The notes under the pieces are model-generated. The model searched no databases. It worked only from the letters and a program-made list of their open reading frames with translations, and was not told the origin of the DNA. This document shows positions 41,792-49,902 of a DNA stretch of 64,000 bases, piece by piece. A program made the translations under genes and the position numbers. This stretch comes from Rhizobacter sp964253025 (GTDB lineage: Bacteria; Pseudomonadota; Gammaproteobacteria; Burkholderiales; Burkholderiaceae_C), in the NCBI RefSeq assembly GCF_964253025.1, contig NZ_CAXUQC020000001.1:4278001-4342000 (forward strand), in the 5' to 3' direction. How positions within the stretch are numbered: the stretch's first letter is position 1; every line of letters begins with the position of its first letter.

Positions 41792-42570
41792 CGCGCCTCC
41801 TCACGGCGACGCTGCTGGTGGGCCTGCTGGGTCTGGGCGCTGCGCCGGCGCGGGCTGGCCGCACCTGCGAAGCCCGCCCTCCGACGGCGGTGGCCGTGCA
41901 GCGAGCCCTCTCGCTGGCCCAGCGCGTCGCCGAGCACCTGTCGGCCGGGCCCGACCAGGTGGTCGGCATCGCCCGCGTGGGCCAGGACCTGAGCGCCTAC
42001 GGCCAGCGCTACTCGCACCTGGGCCTTGCGTATCGGGAGGGCACGCGCTGGCGCGTGGTGCACAAGCTCAACGCCTGCGGTACGGCGGTGTCCGCCGTGT
42101 ACCGGCAGGGCCTCGGCGAGTTCTTCCTCGACGACCTGCACGACTACGAAGCCGGCATCGTGGTGCTGTCGCCCGAGCTGCAGGCCCGGCTGCTGCCCGT
42201 GCTGCGCGACAACACGCGCCTTGCGCGGCTGAACGAGCGCCGCTACAGCATGGTGGCCCATCCCTGGGCGCAGACCTATCAGCAATCCAACCAGTGGGCA
42301 ATCGAGACCTTGGCAATGGCCTACGAGCCGGCTGCATCAGACCGCCGGCGTGCCCAGGCGTGGCTGCAGCTCCAGGGCTACCGGCCGGCGGTGCTGCGCC
42401 TGTCGGCCACGCAGCGGCTGGGCGCCCGGTTGACGAGCGCGAACGTCGCCTTCGACGATCATCCGGACGCACAGCGATTCGCCGGCCGCATCGAAACCGT
42501 CACGGCCGATTCAGTGTTCGTGTGGCTTGCGCGCAGCGGCCACGGGTCTCGCCCCATCACCATCCGCTGA
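41788..42570 (+). CDS. DUF2145 exported protein
   Basis: A 260-residue protein with signal peptide (GLLGLGAAPARAGRTC). The mature protein matches DUF2145: VAVQRALSLAQRVAEHLSAG, VGIARVGQDLSAYGQRYSHLGLAY, WRVVHKLNACGTAVSAVYRQ, GEFFLDDLHDYEAGIVVLSP, PWAQTYQQSNQWAIETLAMA. The invariant-looking YSHLG, NACGT and QSNQW with Cys and His recall the papain-like NlpC/P60 fold, so a peptidase role is conceivable. Translation is coupled to the preceding gene. Confidence 0.82.
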   Translation: MTRLLTATLLVGLLGLGAAPARAGRTCEARPPTAVAVQRALSLAQRVAEHLSAGPDQVVGIARVGQDLSAYGQRYSHLGLAYREGTRWRVVHKLNACGTAVSAVYRQGLGEFFLDDLHDYEAGIVVLSPELQARLLPVLRDNTRLARLNERRYSMVAHPWAQTYQQSNQWAIETLAMAYEPAASDRRRAQAWLQLQGYRPAVLRLSATQRLGARLTSANVAFDDHPDAQRFAGRIETVTADSVFVWLARSGHGSRPITIR

Positions 42571-42619
42571 TTCGGTGCTACAACCCAGCCGCATCTGCCC
42601 AACCGCCGAGGATCCCCGC

Positions 42620-44524
42620 TTGAGCTCCGCGCCGCACTCCAACCAGTTCTCGCTGCTGACACAGCGCCGCTTCGGCCCCTTCTTCTGGACACAGTTCCTC
42701 GGCGCCGGCAACGACAACCTGTTCAAGTTCGCGCTCACAGTCATGGTGACCTACCAGCTGCAGATCGGCTGGCTGCCCCCGGCCATGGCAGGGCTGGCGA
42801 TCGGCGCGCTCTTCATCCTGCCCTTCCTGCTCTTCTCGGCCACGAGCGGCCAGTTGGCCGACAAGTACGACAAGGCACGCCTCATCCGCTTCGTGAAGTC
42901 CTTCGAGATCGTGGTGATGGGCGTGGCCGCGTGGGGCTTCGCTCGGCACGACGTGCCGGTGCTGCTTGGCTGCGTGTTCCTCATGGGCGTGCACTCCACG
43001 CTGTTCGGGCCCGTCAAGTTCGCCTACCTGCCGCAGCACCTGAACGAGCGCGAGCTCACCGGTGGCAACGGCATGGTCGAGATGGGCACCTTCGTGTCCA
43101 TCCTGCTCGGCAACGTGGCCGGCGGCCTGCTGATCGCCGTTCCCGAGGTGGGCGCGCAGTGGGTCGCCTTCACCTGCCTGGCGCTGGCCATCGCCGGCCG
43201 TGTGCTGGCGCATGCCGTGCCGGTATCGCCGGCCACCGATCCCGCCCTGCGCATCAACTGGAACCCGTTCACCGAGACCTGGCGCAACCTCAGGCTGGCA
43301 CACGGCAACCGGGTCGTGTTCCGCTCGCTGCTCGGCATCTCGTGGATGTGGTTCTTCGGCGCAGTGTTCCTGTCGCAATTCCCGTCCTTCGCCAAGGACG
43401 TGCTGCACGGCGACGAGCAGGTGGCCTCGCTGCTGCTGGTGGTGTTCTCGGTCGGCATCGGCATCGGTTCGCTGCTGTGCGAGGTGCTGTCGCGCCGGCA
43501 TGTGGAGATCGGCCTCGTGCCCCTCGGCGCCATCGGCATGAGCGTGTTCGCCATCGACCTCTATTTCGCCTCCCGCGGCCTGCCGGCTTCGGCACCGCTC
43601 GGCTTGTCGGCCTTCGTGTCCCAGCCCGCCCACTGGCGCGTGATGGCCGACCTGGCGCTGCTGGCCCTCTTCGCCGGCCTCTACAGCGTGCCGATGTACG
43701 CGCTCATCCAGCTGCGCTCCGCGCCGACACACCGCGCCCGCATCATCGCGGCCAACAACATCCTGAACGCGCTGTTCATGATCGTGAGTTCGGTGGCCGT
43801 GGGCCTGCTGCTCAAGCTGGGTGCCAGCATCCCGCAGGTGTTCCTCATCGTGGGCATTGCCAACGCGATCGTGGCGACCCACATCTTCCTGCTGCTGCCC
43901 GAATACCTGCTGCGCTTCGTCGCGTTCGTGGCCACGCGCGTCATCTACCGCTTCAAGGTGCGGGGCGACGAGGCGCTGCCGACGGAGGGCGCCGCCATCC
44001 TGGTGTGCAACCACGTGAGCTTCGTCGACGCGGTGCTGCTGATGGGCGCAAGCCCCCGGCCCATCGTCTTCATCATGGACCATCGCATCTTCAACACACC
44101 GGTGCTGGGCACGATGTTCCGCTTGCTGAAGGCCATCCCCATCGCACCGCAGCGCGAAAACCCGGCGGTGTACGAGCAGGCCTTCGCCCGCGCCGCCGCG
44201 GCGCTCGACGACGGCGACCTGGTCTGCATCTTCCCCGAGGGCGCCATCACCAAGAACGGTGAACTGGGCGAGTTCAAGGCAGGCGTGATGAAGCTGCTCG
44301 AGCGCAACCCGGTGCCGGTGATCCCCATGGCCTTGCAGAACCTGTGGGGGTCGTTCTTCTCGCGGGTGGAGAAGGGCGCAGCGATGGTCAGGCCGTTCCG
44401 ACGCGGCTTCTGGAGTCGGGTCGGTCTGGTGGTCGGCGAGCCGGTGCCGCCGACGCAGGTCACGCCCGACGGCCTGCGCAGCACGGTGCGCGGCCTGCTC
44501 GCCAGCCCGCCGTACCCGCAATGA
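42620..44524 (+). CDS. Lysophospholipid transporter (LplT-like MFS) fused to 1-acylglycerol-3-phosphate acyltransferase (PlsC-like)
   Basis: A protein of about 634 residues. An N-terminal MFS domain of about 12 helices (to about 420) starts RRFGPFFWTQFLGAGNDNLF, the LplT signature. A PlsC-like acyltransferase domain follows with the NHVSFVDAVLL motif (HX4D-type, His and Asp) and FPEGAITKNGELGEFKAG. E. coli has these as LplT plus Aas; here the AMP-binding acyl-ACP synthetase part is missing. It would flip lysophospholipids inward and re-acylate them. The start is TTG at 42620 with GAGGA at 6 nt; an ATG at 42527 overlaps the upstream gene. Confidence 0.92.
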   Translation: MSSAPHSNQFSLLTQRRFGPFFWTQFLGAGNDNLFKFALTVMVTYQLQIGWLPPAMAGLAIGALFILPFLLFSATSGQLADKYDKARLIRFVKSFEIVVMGVAAWGFARHDVPVLLGCVFLMGVHSTLFGPVKFAYLPQHLNERELTGGNGMVEMGTFVSILLGNVAGGLLIAVPEVGAQWVAFTCLALAIAGRVLAHAVPVSPATDPALRINWNPFTETWRNLRLAHGNRVVFRSLLGISWMWFFGAVFLSQFPSFAKDVLHGDEQVASLLLVVFSVGIGIGSLLCEVLSRRHVEIGLVPLGAIGMSVFAIDLYFASRGLPASAPLGLSAFVSQPAHWRVMADLALLALFAGLYSVPMYALIQLRSAPTHRARIIAANNILNALFMIVSSVAVGLLLKLGASIPQVFLIVGIANAIVATHIFLLLPEYLLRFVAFVATRVIYRFKVRGDEALPTEGAAILVCNHVSFVDAVLLMGASPRPIVFIMDHRIFNTPVLGTMFRLLKAIPIAPQRENPAVYEQAFARAAAALDDGDLVCIFPEGAITKNGELGEFKAGVMKLLERNPVPVIPMALQNLWGSFFSRVEKGAAMVRPFRRGFWSRVGLVVGEPVPPTQVTPDGLRSTVRGLLASPPYPQ

Positions 44525-44553
44525 CCACTTGACTCAACTGGAAGGGCCGCCGC

Positions 44554-45414
44554 ATGAGCACCGACCGTTTCGCGGGCCGCGTGGCGGCCATCACCGGCGC
44601 CGCCTCCGGCATGGGACGGGCGCTCGCCGTGGCGCTCGCCTCCCGCGGCTGCCATCTGGCGCTGTCGGACGTCGATGTGCCCGGCCTCGCCGAGACGGCC
44701 CGCCTGGCCGCGCGGGACGGCCTTCGCGTGACGCAGGCCCGCGTCGACACGGCAGACCGTGACGCGATGGTGGCGTGGGCCGACGCGGTGGCCGCCGAGC
44801 ACGGCCGTGTGAACTTCGTGTTCAACAACGCGGGTGTCAGCCTGGGTGCCCCGCTCAGCGCGGTGCAGCGCGCCGACTTCGAGTGGATCATGGGCATCAA
44901 CTTCTGGGGCGTGGTCTGGGGCACGGAAGCATTCCTGCCCCACCTGCGGGCGGCCCGTGACGGACACATCGTCAACACCTCCAGCCTGTTCGGCCTGCTG
45001 TCGGTCCCCATGAACGGCCCCTACAACGCCAGCAAGTTCGCGGTGCGCGGCTACACCGAGGCCCTGCGCATGGAGCTCGACCTGGCCAACGAGGGCGTGA
45101 GCGCCACCTGTGTGCACCCGGGCGGCGTGCGCACGCAGATCGCGCGCAGCGCCCGCGTCGACCCGGCCACCGAGGCCTGGACCGGCGAGCCCGTGGAGGT
45201 CTCGCGCAAGCGCTTCGACAAGCTGCTCAACACCACCTCGGCCGAAGCCGCCGCACGCCGCATCCTGCGCGGCGTCGAACGCAACGAACGCCGCGTGCTG
45301 GTCGGCCCGGACGCCTGGTGGCTCGACAAGCTGGTGCGCCTGTTCGGATCGGCCTACCAGGGCCTGCTGGTGCGAGGCATGCGCCGTGACCGGGCGCGCC
45401 AGGCCTCCGGCTAG
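44554..45414 (+). CDS. Short-chain dehydrogenase/reductase
   Basis: A 286-residue classical SDR. The cofactor motif is ITGAASGMGRALAVALA, followed by NNAG in FNNAGVSLGAPL, the catalytic Ser in IVNTSSLFG and the YxxxK in GPYNASKFAVRGYTEALRME. The C-terminus is extended by about 40 residues with a basic end. The substrate is unknown. It lies just upstream of the QseB/PmrA-like box and has its own SD (GGAAGGG), so it is likely not part of the following cluster. Confidence 0.93.
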   Translation: MSTDRFAGRVAAITGAASGMGRALAVALASRGCHLALSDVDVPGLAETARLAARDGLRVTQARVDTADRDAMVAWADAVAAEHGRVNFVFNNAGVSLGAPLSAVQRADFEWIMGINFWGVVWGTEAFLPHLRAARDGHIVNTSSLFGLLSVPMNGPYNASKFAVRGYTEALRMELDLANEGVSATCVHPGGVRTQIARSARVDPATEAWTGEPVEVSRKRFDKLLNTTSAEAAARRILRGVERNERRVLVGPDAWWLDKLVRLFGSAYQGLLVRGMRRDRARQASG

Positions 45415-45422
45415 ACCCTTGA

Positions 45423-45439
45423 CTTAAGCCGCCATTAAT
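45423..45439 (+). promoter_or_regulatory. QseB/PmrA-type response-regulator box upstream of the hemolysin-like cluster
   Basis: CTTAAG-CCGCC-ATTAAT matches the direct-repeat consensus YTTAAK-N5-YTTAAK of PmrA/QseB regulators with one deviation. It lies 61 nt before the first gene of the cluster. A QseBC-like two-component system is encoded at the far end of the same stretch (49903-51950). Confidence 0.5.
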
Positions 45440-45500
45440 CCGCGGCACGGAACATCGCTCATCGAAGGCCGGCGAACCACGCCGGCTCATGGGAGAGCGA

Positions 45501-46142
45501 ATGTTCATGGCCTTGTCACCCCAACCCTCGGCACGCGCGGCCGCGGCGGGGCCTGCGGTTCCAGGCGGCCTCACGCCGCAGCGCCTCACCGTCCATGGTC
45601 GGGACGACCCGTCGCGGGCAGAGGTGGAGACCTTCATCGCCGGGGTGTATGCATCGCGCCATGGCGCGCAGGTGCAGCACTTCGCCGAGACGCTGGTGGC
45701 ACTGCGCCACGGCGCGTCCATCATCGCCGCGGCAGGCTACACGCCGGCCGGCACGGCGCCTCTCTTCCTGGAACGCTATCTGTCGGCGCCGGTGCAGGTG
45801 CTGCTAGCCGCCCGCACGCCGCTCCCCGTCCCCCGGGCCGGTGTGGTGGAGGTCGGCCACCTCGCCGCCGAACGGGCCGGTGAGGGGCGCCGGCTCATCT
45901 TCCTGCTGGCGCCGCATCTCGCGTCCCTCGGCGTGCAGTGGGTCGCCAGCACGCTGACCGCCGAGCTGCGCCAACTGTTCGTGCGCATCGGCGTGACGCC
46001 CGTCGTGCTGGCCGCGGCAGACCCGGCGGCCCTCGGTCCCGAGGCCGGGCAGTGGGGCACCTACTACACCCACCAACCCGTGGTGGTGGCCGGCCACCTG
46101 CCGCGGGTGCTCCGCCAGTGGACGACCGGAGGTCAGGCATGA
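45501..46142 (+). CDS. Thermostable-hemolysin family (delta-VPH-like) protein
   Basis: A 213-residue protein with the family layout: VETFIAGVYASRHGAQVQHFAE, ASIIAAAGYTPAG, PLFLERYLSAPVQVLLA, VVEVGHLAAERAGEGRRLIF and WVASTLTAELRQLFVRIGV, then the WGTYYTHQPVVVAG end. The fold is predicted to be GNAT/autoinducer-synthase-like; the name comes from the Vibrio delta-VPH and does not show haemolysis. I chose the ATG at 45501 for its GGGAGAG site; one at 45489 is also in frame. Its stop overlaps the next start (ATGA). First gene of a four-gene coupled cluster. Confidence 0.85.
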   Translation: MFMALSPQPSARAAAAGPAVPGGLTPQRLTVHGRDDPSRAEVETFIAGVYASRHGAQVQHFAETLVALRHGASIIAAAGYTPAGTAPLFLERYLSAPVQVLLAARTPLPVPRAGVVEVGHLAAERAGEGRRLIFLLAPHLASLGVQWVASTLTAELRQLFVRIGVTPVVLAAADPAALGPEAGQWGTYYTHQPVVVAGHLPRVLRQWTTGGQA

Positions 46143-47599
46143 GCGCAACCGGCGACCCCATCGCGCTGATCGGCGCCGGACGGCGCTGGACAGCGGCCGA
46201 ACTCGAGGCGGAGGTATCCCGAACCGCCTTCCGACTGGTCGAGGCGGGCACCCGGGTCCTGGCCACCTTGCTGGACAACGGGCCGGCCTGGGTCGTCGCG
46301 GACCGGGCCGCTGCCCGGGCGGGCCTCGTGCACGTCCCGCTGCCGCTGTTCTTCACGCCCCCGCAGGTGGCGCACGCGCTGCACGCCGCCGGCGTGGACA
46401 CGCTGCTCGCGCCGACGCAGGCGGCCCCTCGCTTCGCGCCCGCGACCTCCACGCCCTGGCCGCTCGCGGACGACACCGTCGCCTGCATTCGCCTGCCGGC
46501 GGCGCCCGTCCACATGCCGGTCGGAACCGGCAAGGTGACCTTCACGTCGGGCACCACCGGCGCGCCGAAGGGCGTCTGCCTGCGCGCCGATGCCATGCAA
46601 GCGGTTGCCGCCGGCTTGATCGAGGCCCTGGAGCCCCTGGGCATCCGGCATCACCTGTGCGCGCTGCCGTTGGCCGTGCTGCTCGAGAACATCGCCGGCC
46701 TGGACGCACCGCTCGCCCGCGGCGCCGCCTGCACCGTGTTGCCGCTCTCGAGCGTCGGCCTGAGTGGCTCCTCGGGCTTCAATGCGGCGGTGTTCGACGC
46801 CGCCGTGCGCCAGCACCAGCCCGACAGTCTCATTCTCTTGCCGCAGATGCTGCGCGCGTGGGTCAGCCATCTCACCACCTGGCGACAGGCGGCGCCGGCC
46901 AGCCTCAAGTTCGTGGCGGTCGGCGGTGCCGCGGTCGGCCTGCCTGTGCTGAGGGCCGCACGGGCACTGGGCATCCCGGCCTTCGAGGGGTACGGGCTGT
47001 CCGAGGGCGCCTCGGTGCAGACGCTGAACCTGCCCGGCGACGATCGGCCCGGCAGCGCCGGTCGCCCGCTGCCGCATGCCCAGCTGCGGGTGGGGCCGGA
47101 GGGCGACATCGAAGTCGCGGGCAGCCTGTTCGCCGGCTACCTGGGGGACCCGACCGCAGTCCCGGCCTGGTGGCCGACCGGGGACCTCGGCCGCATCGAC
47201 GACGACGGGTTCGTGCACATCCACGGAAGGCGCAAGCAGGTGCTCGTCACGGCCTTCGGTCGCAACGTGTCGCCCGAGTGGGTGGAGACCGCCATGCGCA
47301 GCGAGCCCGCGATCGGCCAGGCCGTCGTCTTCGGCGATGGGCAACCGGCGTTGAGCGCGGTGCTGTGGCCCGCCGCGCAAGACGTGGCGGCACATGCACT
47401 GGACGCTGCGGTGCGGGCCGCGAATGCCAGCTTGCCGGACTACGCCCAGGTGCGCCACTGGGTGCGAGCCCAGGGCGATTTCACGCCGGAAGCCGGGCTC
47501 GCCACACCCAACGGCCGCCCGCTGCGGGCCGCCATCCAGCAGCGCCACGCCGCCGCGCTGGCGGCCCATTCCGAACCCATGTTCCCGGAGTTGCAATGA
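46139..47599 (+). CDS. AMP-dependent acyl-CoA synthetase/ligase
   Basis: A 486-residue adenylate-forming enzyme. Motifs are VTFTSGTTGAPKGVCL (P-loop, A3), FEGYGLSEGASVQTLN (A5), WWPTGDLGRIDDDGFVHIHG (A7) and RRKQVLVTAFGRNVSPEWVE (A8). The final PNGRPLR has an Arg where many ligases have the catalytic A10 Lys, so a full adenylation-thiolation cycle is uncertain. It is short for an acyl-CoA synthetase. Overlapping ATGA junctions on both sides tie it to the hemolysin-like and diiron genes. It may activate a fatty or hydroxy acid for the cluster. Confidence 0.9.
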   Translation: MSATGDPIALIGAGRRWTAAELEAEVSRTAFRLVEAGTRVLATLLDNGPAWVVADRAAARAGLVHVPLPLFFTPPQVAHALHAAGVDTLLAPTQAAPRFAPATSTPWPLADDTVACIRLPAAPVHMPVGTGKVTFTSGTTGAPKGVCLRADAMQAVAAGLIEALEPLGIRHHLCALPLAVLLENIAGLDAPLARGAACTVLPLSSVGLSGSSGFNAAVFDAAVRQHQPDSLILLPQMLRAWVSHLTTWRQAAPASLKFVAVGGAAVGLPVLRAARALGIPAFEGYGLSEGASVQTLNLPGDDRPGSAGRPLPHAQLRVGPEGDIEVAGSLFAGYLGDPTAVPAWWPTGDLGRIDDDGFVHIHGRRKQVLVTAFGRNVSPEWVETAMRSEPAIGQAVVFGDGQPALSAVLWPAAQDVAAHALDAAVRAANASLPDYAQVRHWVRAQGDFTPEAGLATPNGRPLRAAIQQRHAAALAAHSEPMFPELQ

Positions 47600-48303
47600 C
47601 CGTTCACGCCCCGTCCACCGGCTTTCACGCCCGCCTGCTGGCCGCCACCGAGGCCTCGCGCGCCGACCTGCTGCACACGCCCATCATCCAGGGCTGCCTG
47701 CAGGGCGAGGTGTCCCTTGAGAGCTACATCGCCTTCCTCACCGAGGCGTTCCACCATGTCCGGCACACGGTGCCGCTGCTGAGAGCCTGCAAGGCGGCGC
47801 TGCCGGACCGGCACCGCTGGCTGGACGAGGCCATGGACGAGTACGTGGCGGAGGAGCAGGGCCATGACGAATGGATCCTCGACGACCTGCGTGCCTGCGG
47901 CGCGGATGCCGAGGCGGTGCGCCGGGGCCGGCCCGCACACGCCACCGAGGTGATGGTGGCCTATGCCTACGACACCATCGCACGTGGCAACCCGCTCGGC
48001 TTCTTCGGCATGGTGCACGTGCTGGAAGGCACGAGCGTCTCGCTGGCGCTGCTCGCTGCCGACAGCATCCAGTCGCCCCTGGGCCTGCCCGACGCGGCCT
48101 TCAGCTACCTGCGCTCGCACGGCACGCTCGACCAGGAGCACACCGCACACTTCGCGCTGCTGATGGACGCCATCGACGACCCCGTGGATCAGGACGCGAT
48201 CATCCACGCGGCGCGTGCCTTCTTCCGTCTCTATGGCGATGTGTTCCGAGGCCTGCCGCTGCCCCACTCGCACGCTGCCGCACGACAGGGGGTGCCGGCA
48301 TGA
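47596..48303 (+). CDS. Haem-oxygenase-like diiron protein (TenA/PqqC superfamily)
   Basis: A 235-residue all-helical protein. Candidate metal ligands recur in the positions used by haem-oxygenase-like diiron oxidases: Glu50 and His54 or His57 (EAFHHVRHTVP), Glu87 with His90 (EEQGHDEW), Glu144 (VLEGTS), and Asp179 with His182 and His185 (DQEHTAHF). This group includes UndA, which makes 1-alkenes from fatty acids, and other N- or C-oxygenases, so the usual thiaminase reading is unlikely. It is co-translated with the ligase and the SDR. Whether it acts on the ligase product is inference. Confidence 0.85.
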   Translation: MTVHAPSTGFHARLLAATEASRADLLHTPIIQGCLQGEVSLESYIAFLTEAFHHVRHTVPLLRACKAALPDRHRWLDEAMDEYVAEEQGHDEWILDDLRACGADAEAVRRGRPAHATEVMVAYAYDTIARGNPLGFFGMVHVLEGTSVSLALLAADSIQSPLGLPDAAFSYLRSHGTLDQEHTAHFALLMDAIDDPVDQDAIIHAARAFFRLYGDVFRGLPLPHSHAAARQGVPA

Positions 48304-49109
48304 AGCTCGCTGAATGCCGGGTACTGCTCACGGGTGCGGCGGGCGGCATCGGACAAGCCGCGGCCACGGCCTTGCTGCAGGCCGGTGCGGCCGTGCTGCT
48401 CACCGGCCGCTCGCCCGCGCGGCTGGCCACCCAGGCGCGCGCGCTGGAGCGCCGCTTCGGCCTGACGCCCGAGCGGGTGGACTGGCGAGCCGCCGACCTC
48501 GCCACGGCGGACGGGCCCGGCACCCTGGCACGTCAGGCCAGGGACTGGGGCTGCAACGTCGTCATTCACAACGCGGGCCTGCCGGCCTTCGGTCGCTTTG
48601 ACGACCTGGCCCCGGCCGACCTGCGCCGACTGCTCGACACCAACCTGCTCGCGCCCATGCTGCTCACGCAGGCGCTGCTGCCGCACCTGTCGCGTCTGCC
48701 CCATGCCCAGGTGGTGTGCGTGGGCTCCGCGCTCGGCCGCATCGGCCTGCCGGGCTACGCGGCGTACAGTGCCAGCAAGTTCGGCCTGCGCGGTTTCGCC
48801 GAGGCACTGCGCCGCGAACTCGCCGGCGGCCCGGTGCGGGTGCAGTACTTCGGCCCACGCAGCACCCGCACCGGCTTCAACGACGCGCGCGCGCAAGCCT
48901 TCACCGACGCCACCGGCTCCGCCATGGACACCCCCGAGACCGTGGCCGCGGCCCTGGTCCGCTTCATCGAGGACGAGGCGGCGGAGCGCTTCGTCGGCTA
49001 CCCCGAGAAGCTGGCCGTCCGCCTCAACGGTCTCACGCCCACCTGGCTGGACCGCAGCCTGTCGGCGCAAGGCCGTCACCTTCCCCCCGCCACGCCTTCG
49101 CTCACCTGA
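48300..49109 (+). CDS. Short-chain dehydrogenase/reductase of the hemolysin-like cluster
   Basis: A 269-residue SDR with LLTGAAGGIGQAAATALLQA at the N-terminus, NAG in VIHNAGLPAFG, Ser in VCVGSALGRIGLPG and the YxxxK pair in GYAAYSASKFGLRGFAEALR. The region YFGPRSTRTGFND and an extended C-terminus (VGYPEKLAVRLNGLTPTWLD) resemble SDRs with ketoacyl or long-chain substrates. The ATG overlaps the stop of the diiron gene. Last member of the four coupled genes. Confidence 0.92.
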   Translation: MKLAECRVLLTGAAGGIGQAAATALLQAGAAVLLTGRSPARLATQARALERRFGLTPERVDWRAADLATADGPGTLARQARDWGCNVVIHNAGLPAFGRFDDLAPADLRRLLDTNLLAPMLLTQALLPHLSRLPHAQVVCVGSALGRIGLPGYAAYSASKFGLRGFAEALRRELAGGPVRVQYFGPRSTRTGFNDARAQAFTDATGSAMDTPETVAAALVRFIEDEAAERFVGYPEKLAVRLNGLTPTWLDRSLSAQGRHLPPATPSLT

Positions 49110-49130
49110 CCGTACCGCCGGAGACCCACC

Positions 49131-49826
49131 ATGTCCTCTCGTTCACCCTGCTCGATTCCAACGTCGCGCCCGATCCCGCTCAAGAGCAGCGTGCTGCGCA
49201 CCGCCCTCGTCGCCTGCCTGGCCTCGGCCGTGACCTGGACCGCCGTGGCCGCGCCGGTCGACGACGCCGTCACCGAACTGCAGCGCGGTTGGGAAGTGGC
49301 CCGCTACCAGGCCCCCGCGGCCGAACGCGAAAAGCGCTATGAGGCGCTTGCCGAGCGGGCTCACAAGGTGAGCCAGGGCTTTCCCGGGCGCAGCGAACCG
49401 CTGGTCTGGGAGGGCATCATCGTGAGCTCGCTGGCCGCAGAGAGGGGCGGGCTCGGGGCGCTGGGCCTGGCCAAGCAGGCGCGCACCCTGTACGAGCAGG
49501 CCATCGACCTTGACGGCCGCGCCCTCGACGGCTCCGCCTACAACAGCCTCGGCGTCCTGTACTACAAGGTGCCGGGCTGGCCCATCGGCTTCGGCGACAA
49601 GGAGCGCGCCAAGACGCTGCTGCAGAAGGCCCTGGCCCTCAATCCCGACGGCATCGATCCGAACTTCTTCTACGGCGAGTTCCTCGTGGAGTCGCGCCAT
49701 GCGGAGGAGGCCATTCCGTACCTGGAGCGCGCACTGCGTGCGCCGGCGCGTCCCGGGCGGGCGGTCGCCGACAGCGGGCGGCGTGAGGAGGCTCGCGCCT
49801 TGCTGGAAAAAGCGCGGGGACGTTGA
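49131..49826 (+). CDS. Exported TPR-type protein (TatT-like)
   Basis: A 231-residue protein. A signal peptide (about residues 20-41, VLRTALVACLASAVTWTAVA) is followed by helical repeats of TPR type: RYEALAERAHKVSQGFPGRS, LAKQARTLYEQAIDLDGRAL, SAYNSLGVLYYKVPGWPIGF and AKTLLQKALALNPDGIDPNF. It is close to TRAP-transporter TatT-like proteins often found after thermostable-hemolysin clusters. It is 21 nt downstream of the SDR and probably co-transcribed. Confidence 0.78.
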   Translation: MSSRSPCSIPTSRPIPLKSSVLRTALVACLASAVTWTAVAAPVDDAVTELQRGWEVARYQAPAAEREKRYEALAERAHKVSQGFPGRSEPLVWEGIIVSSLAAERGGLGALGLAKQARTLYEQAIDLDGRALDGSAYNSLGVLYYKVPGWPIGFGDKERAKTLLQKALALNPDGIDPNFFYGEFLVESRHAEEAIPYLERALRAPARPGRAVADSGRREEARALLEKARGR

Positions 49827-49902
49827 CCGTTCGTCCCTGCCTCGGGCGGTCGGACGTCCCGGCGTCAGGGCACCACGATCAGCCGAAGCACCGCAACGCC
49901 GG

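Noticed and set aside
45501..46142. True haemolysin function for the thermostable-hemolysin-like protein
   Set aside because: The name derives from one Vibrio family member; no signal peptide or pore-forming pattern is seen, and the gene partners are biosynthetic.
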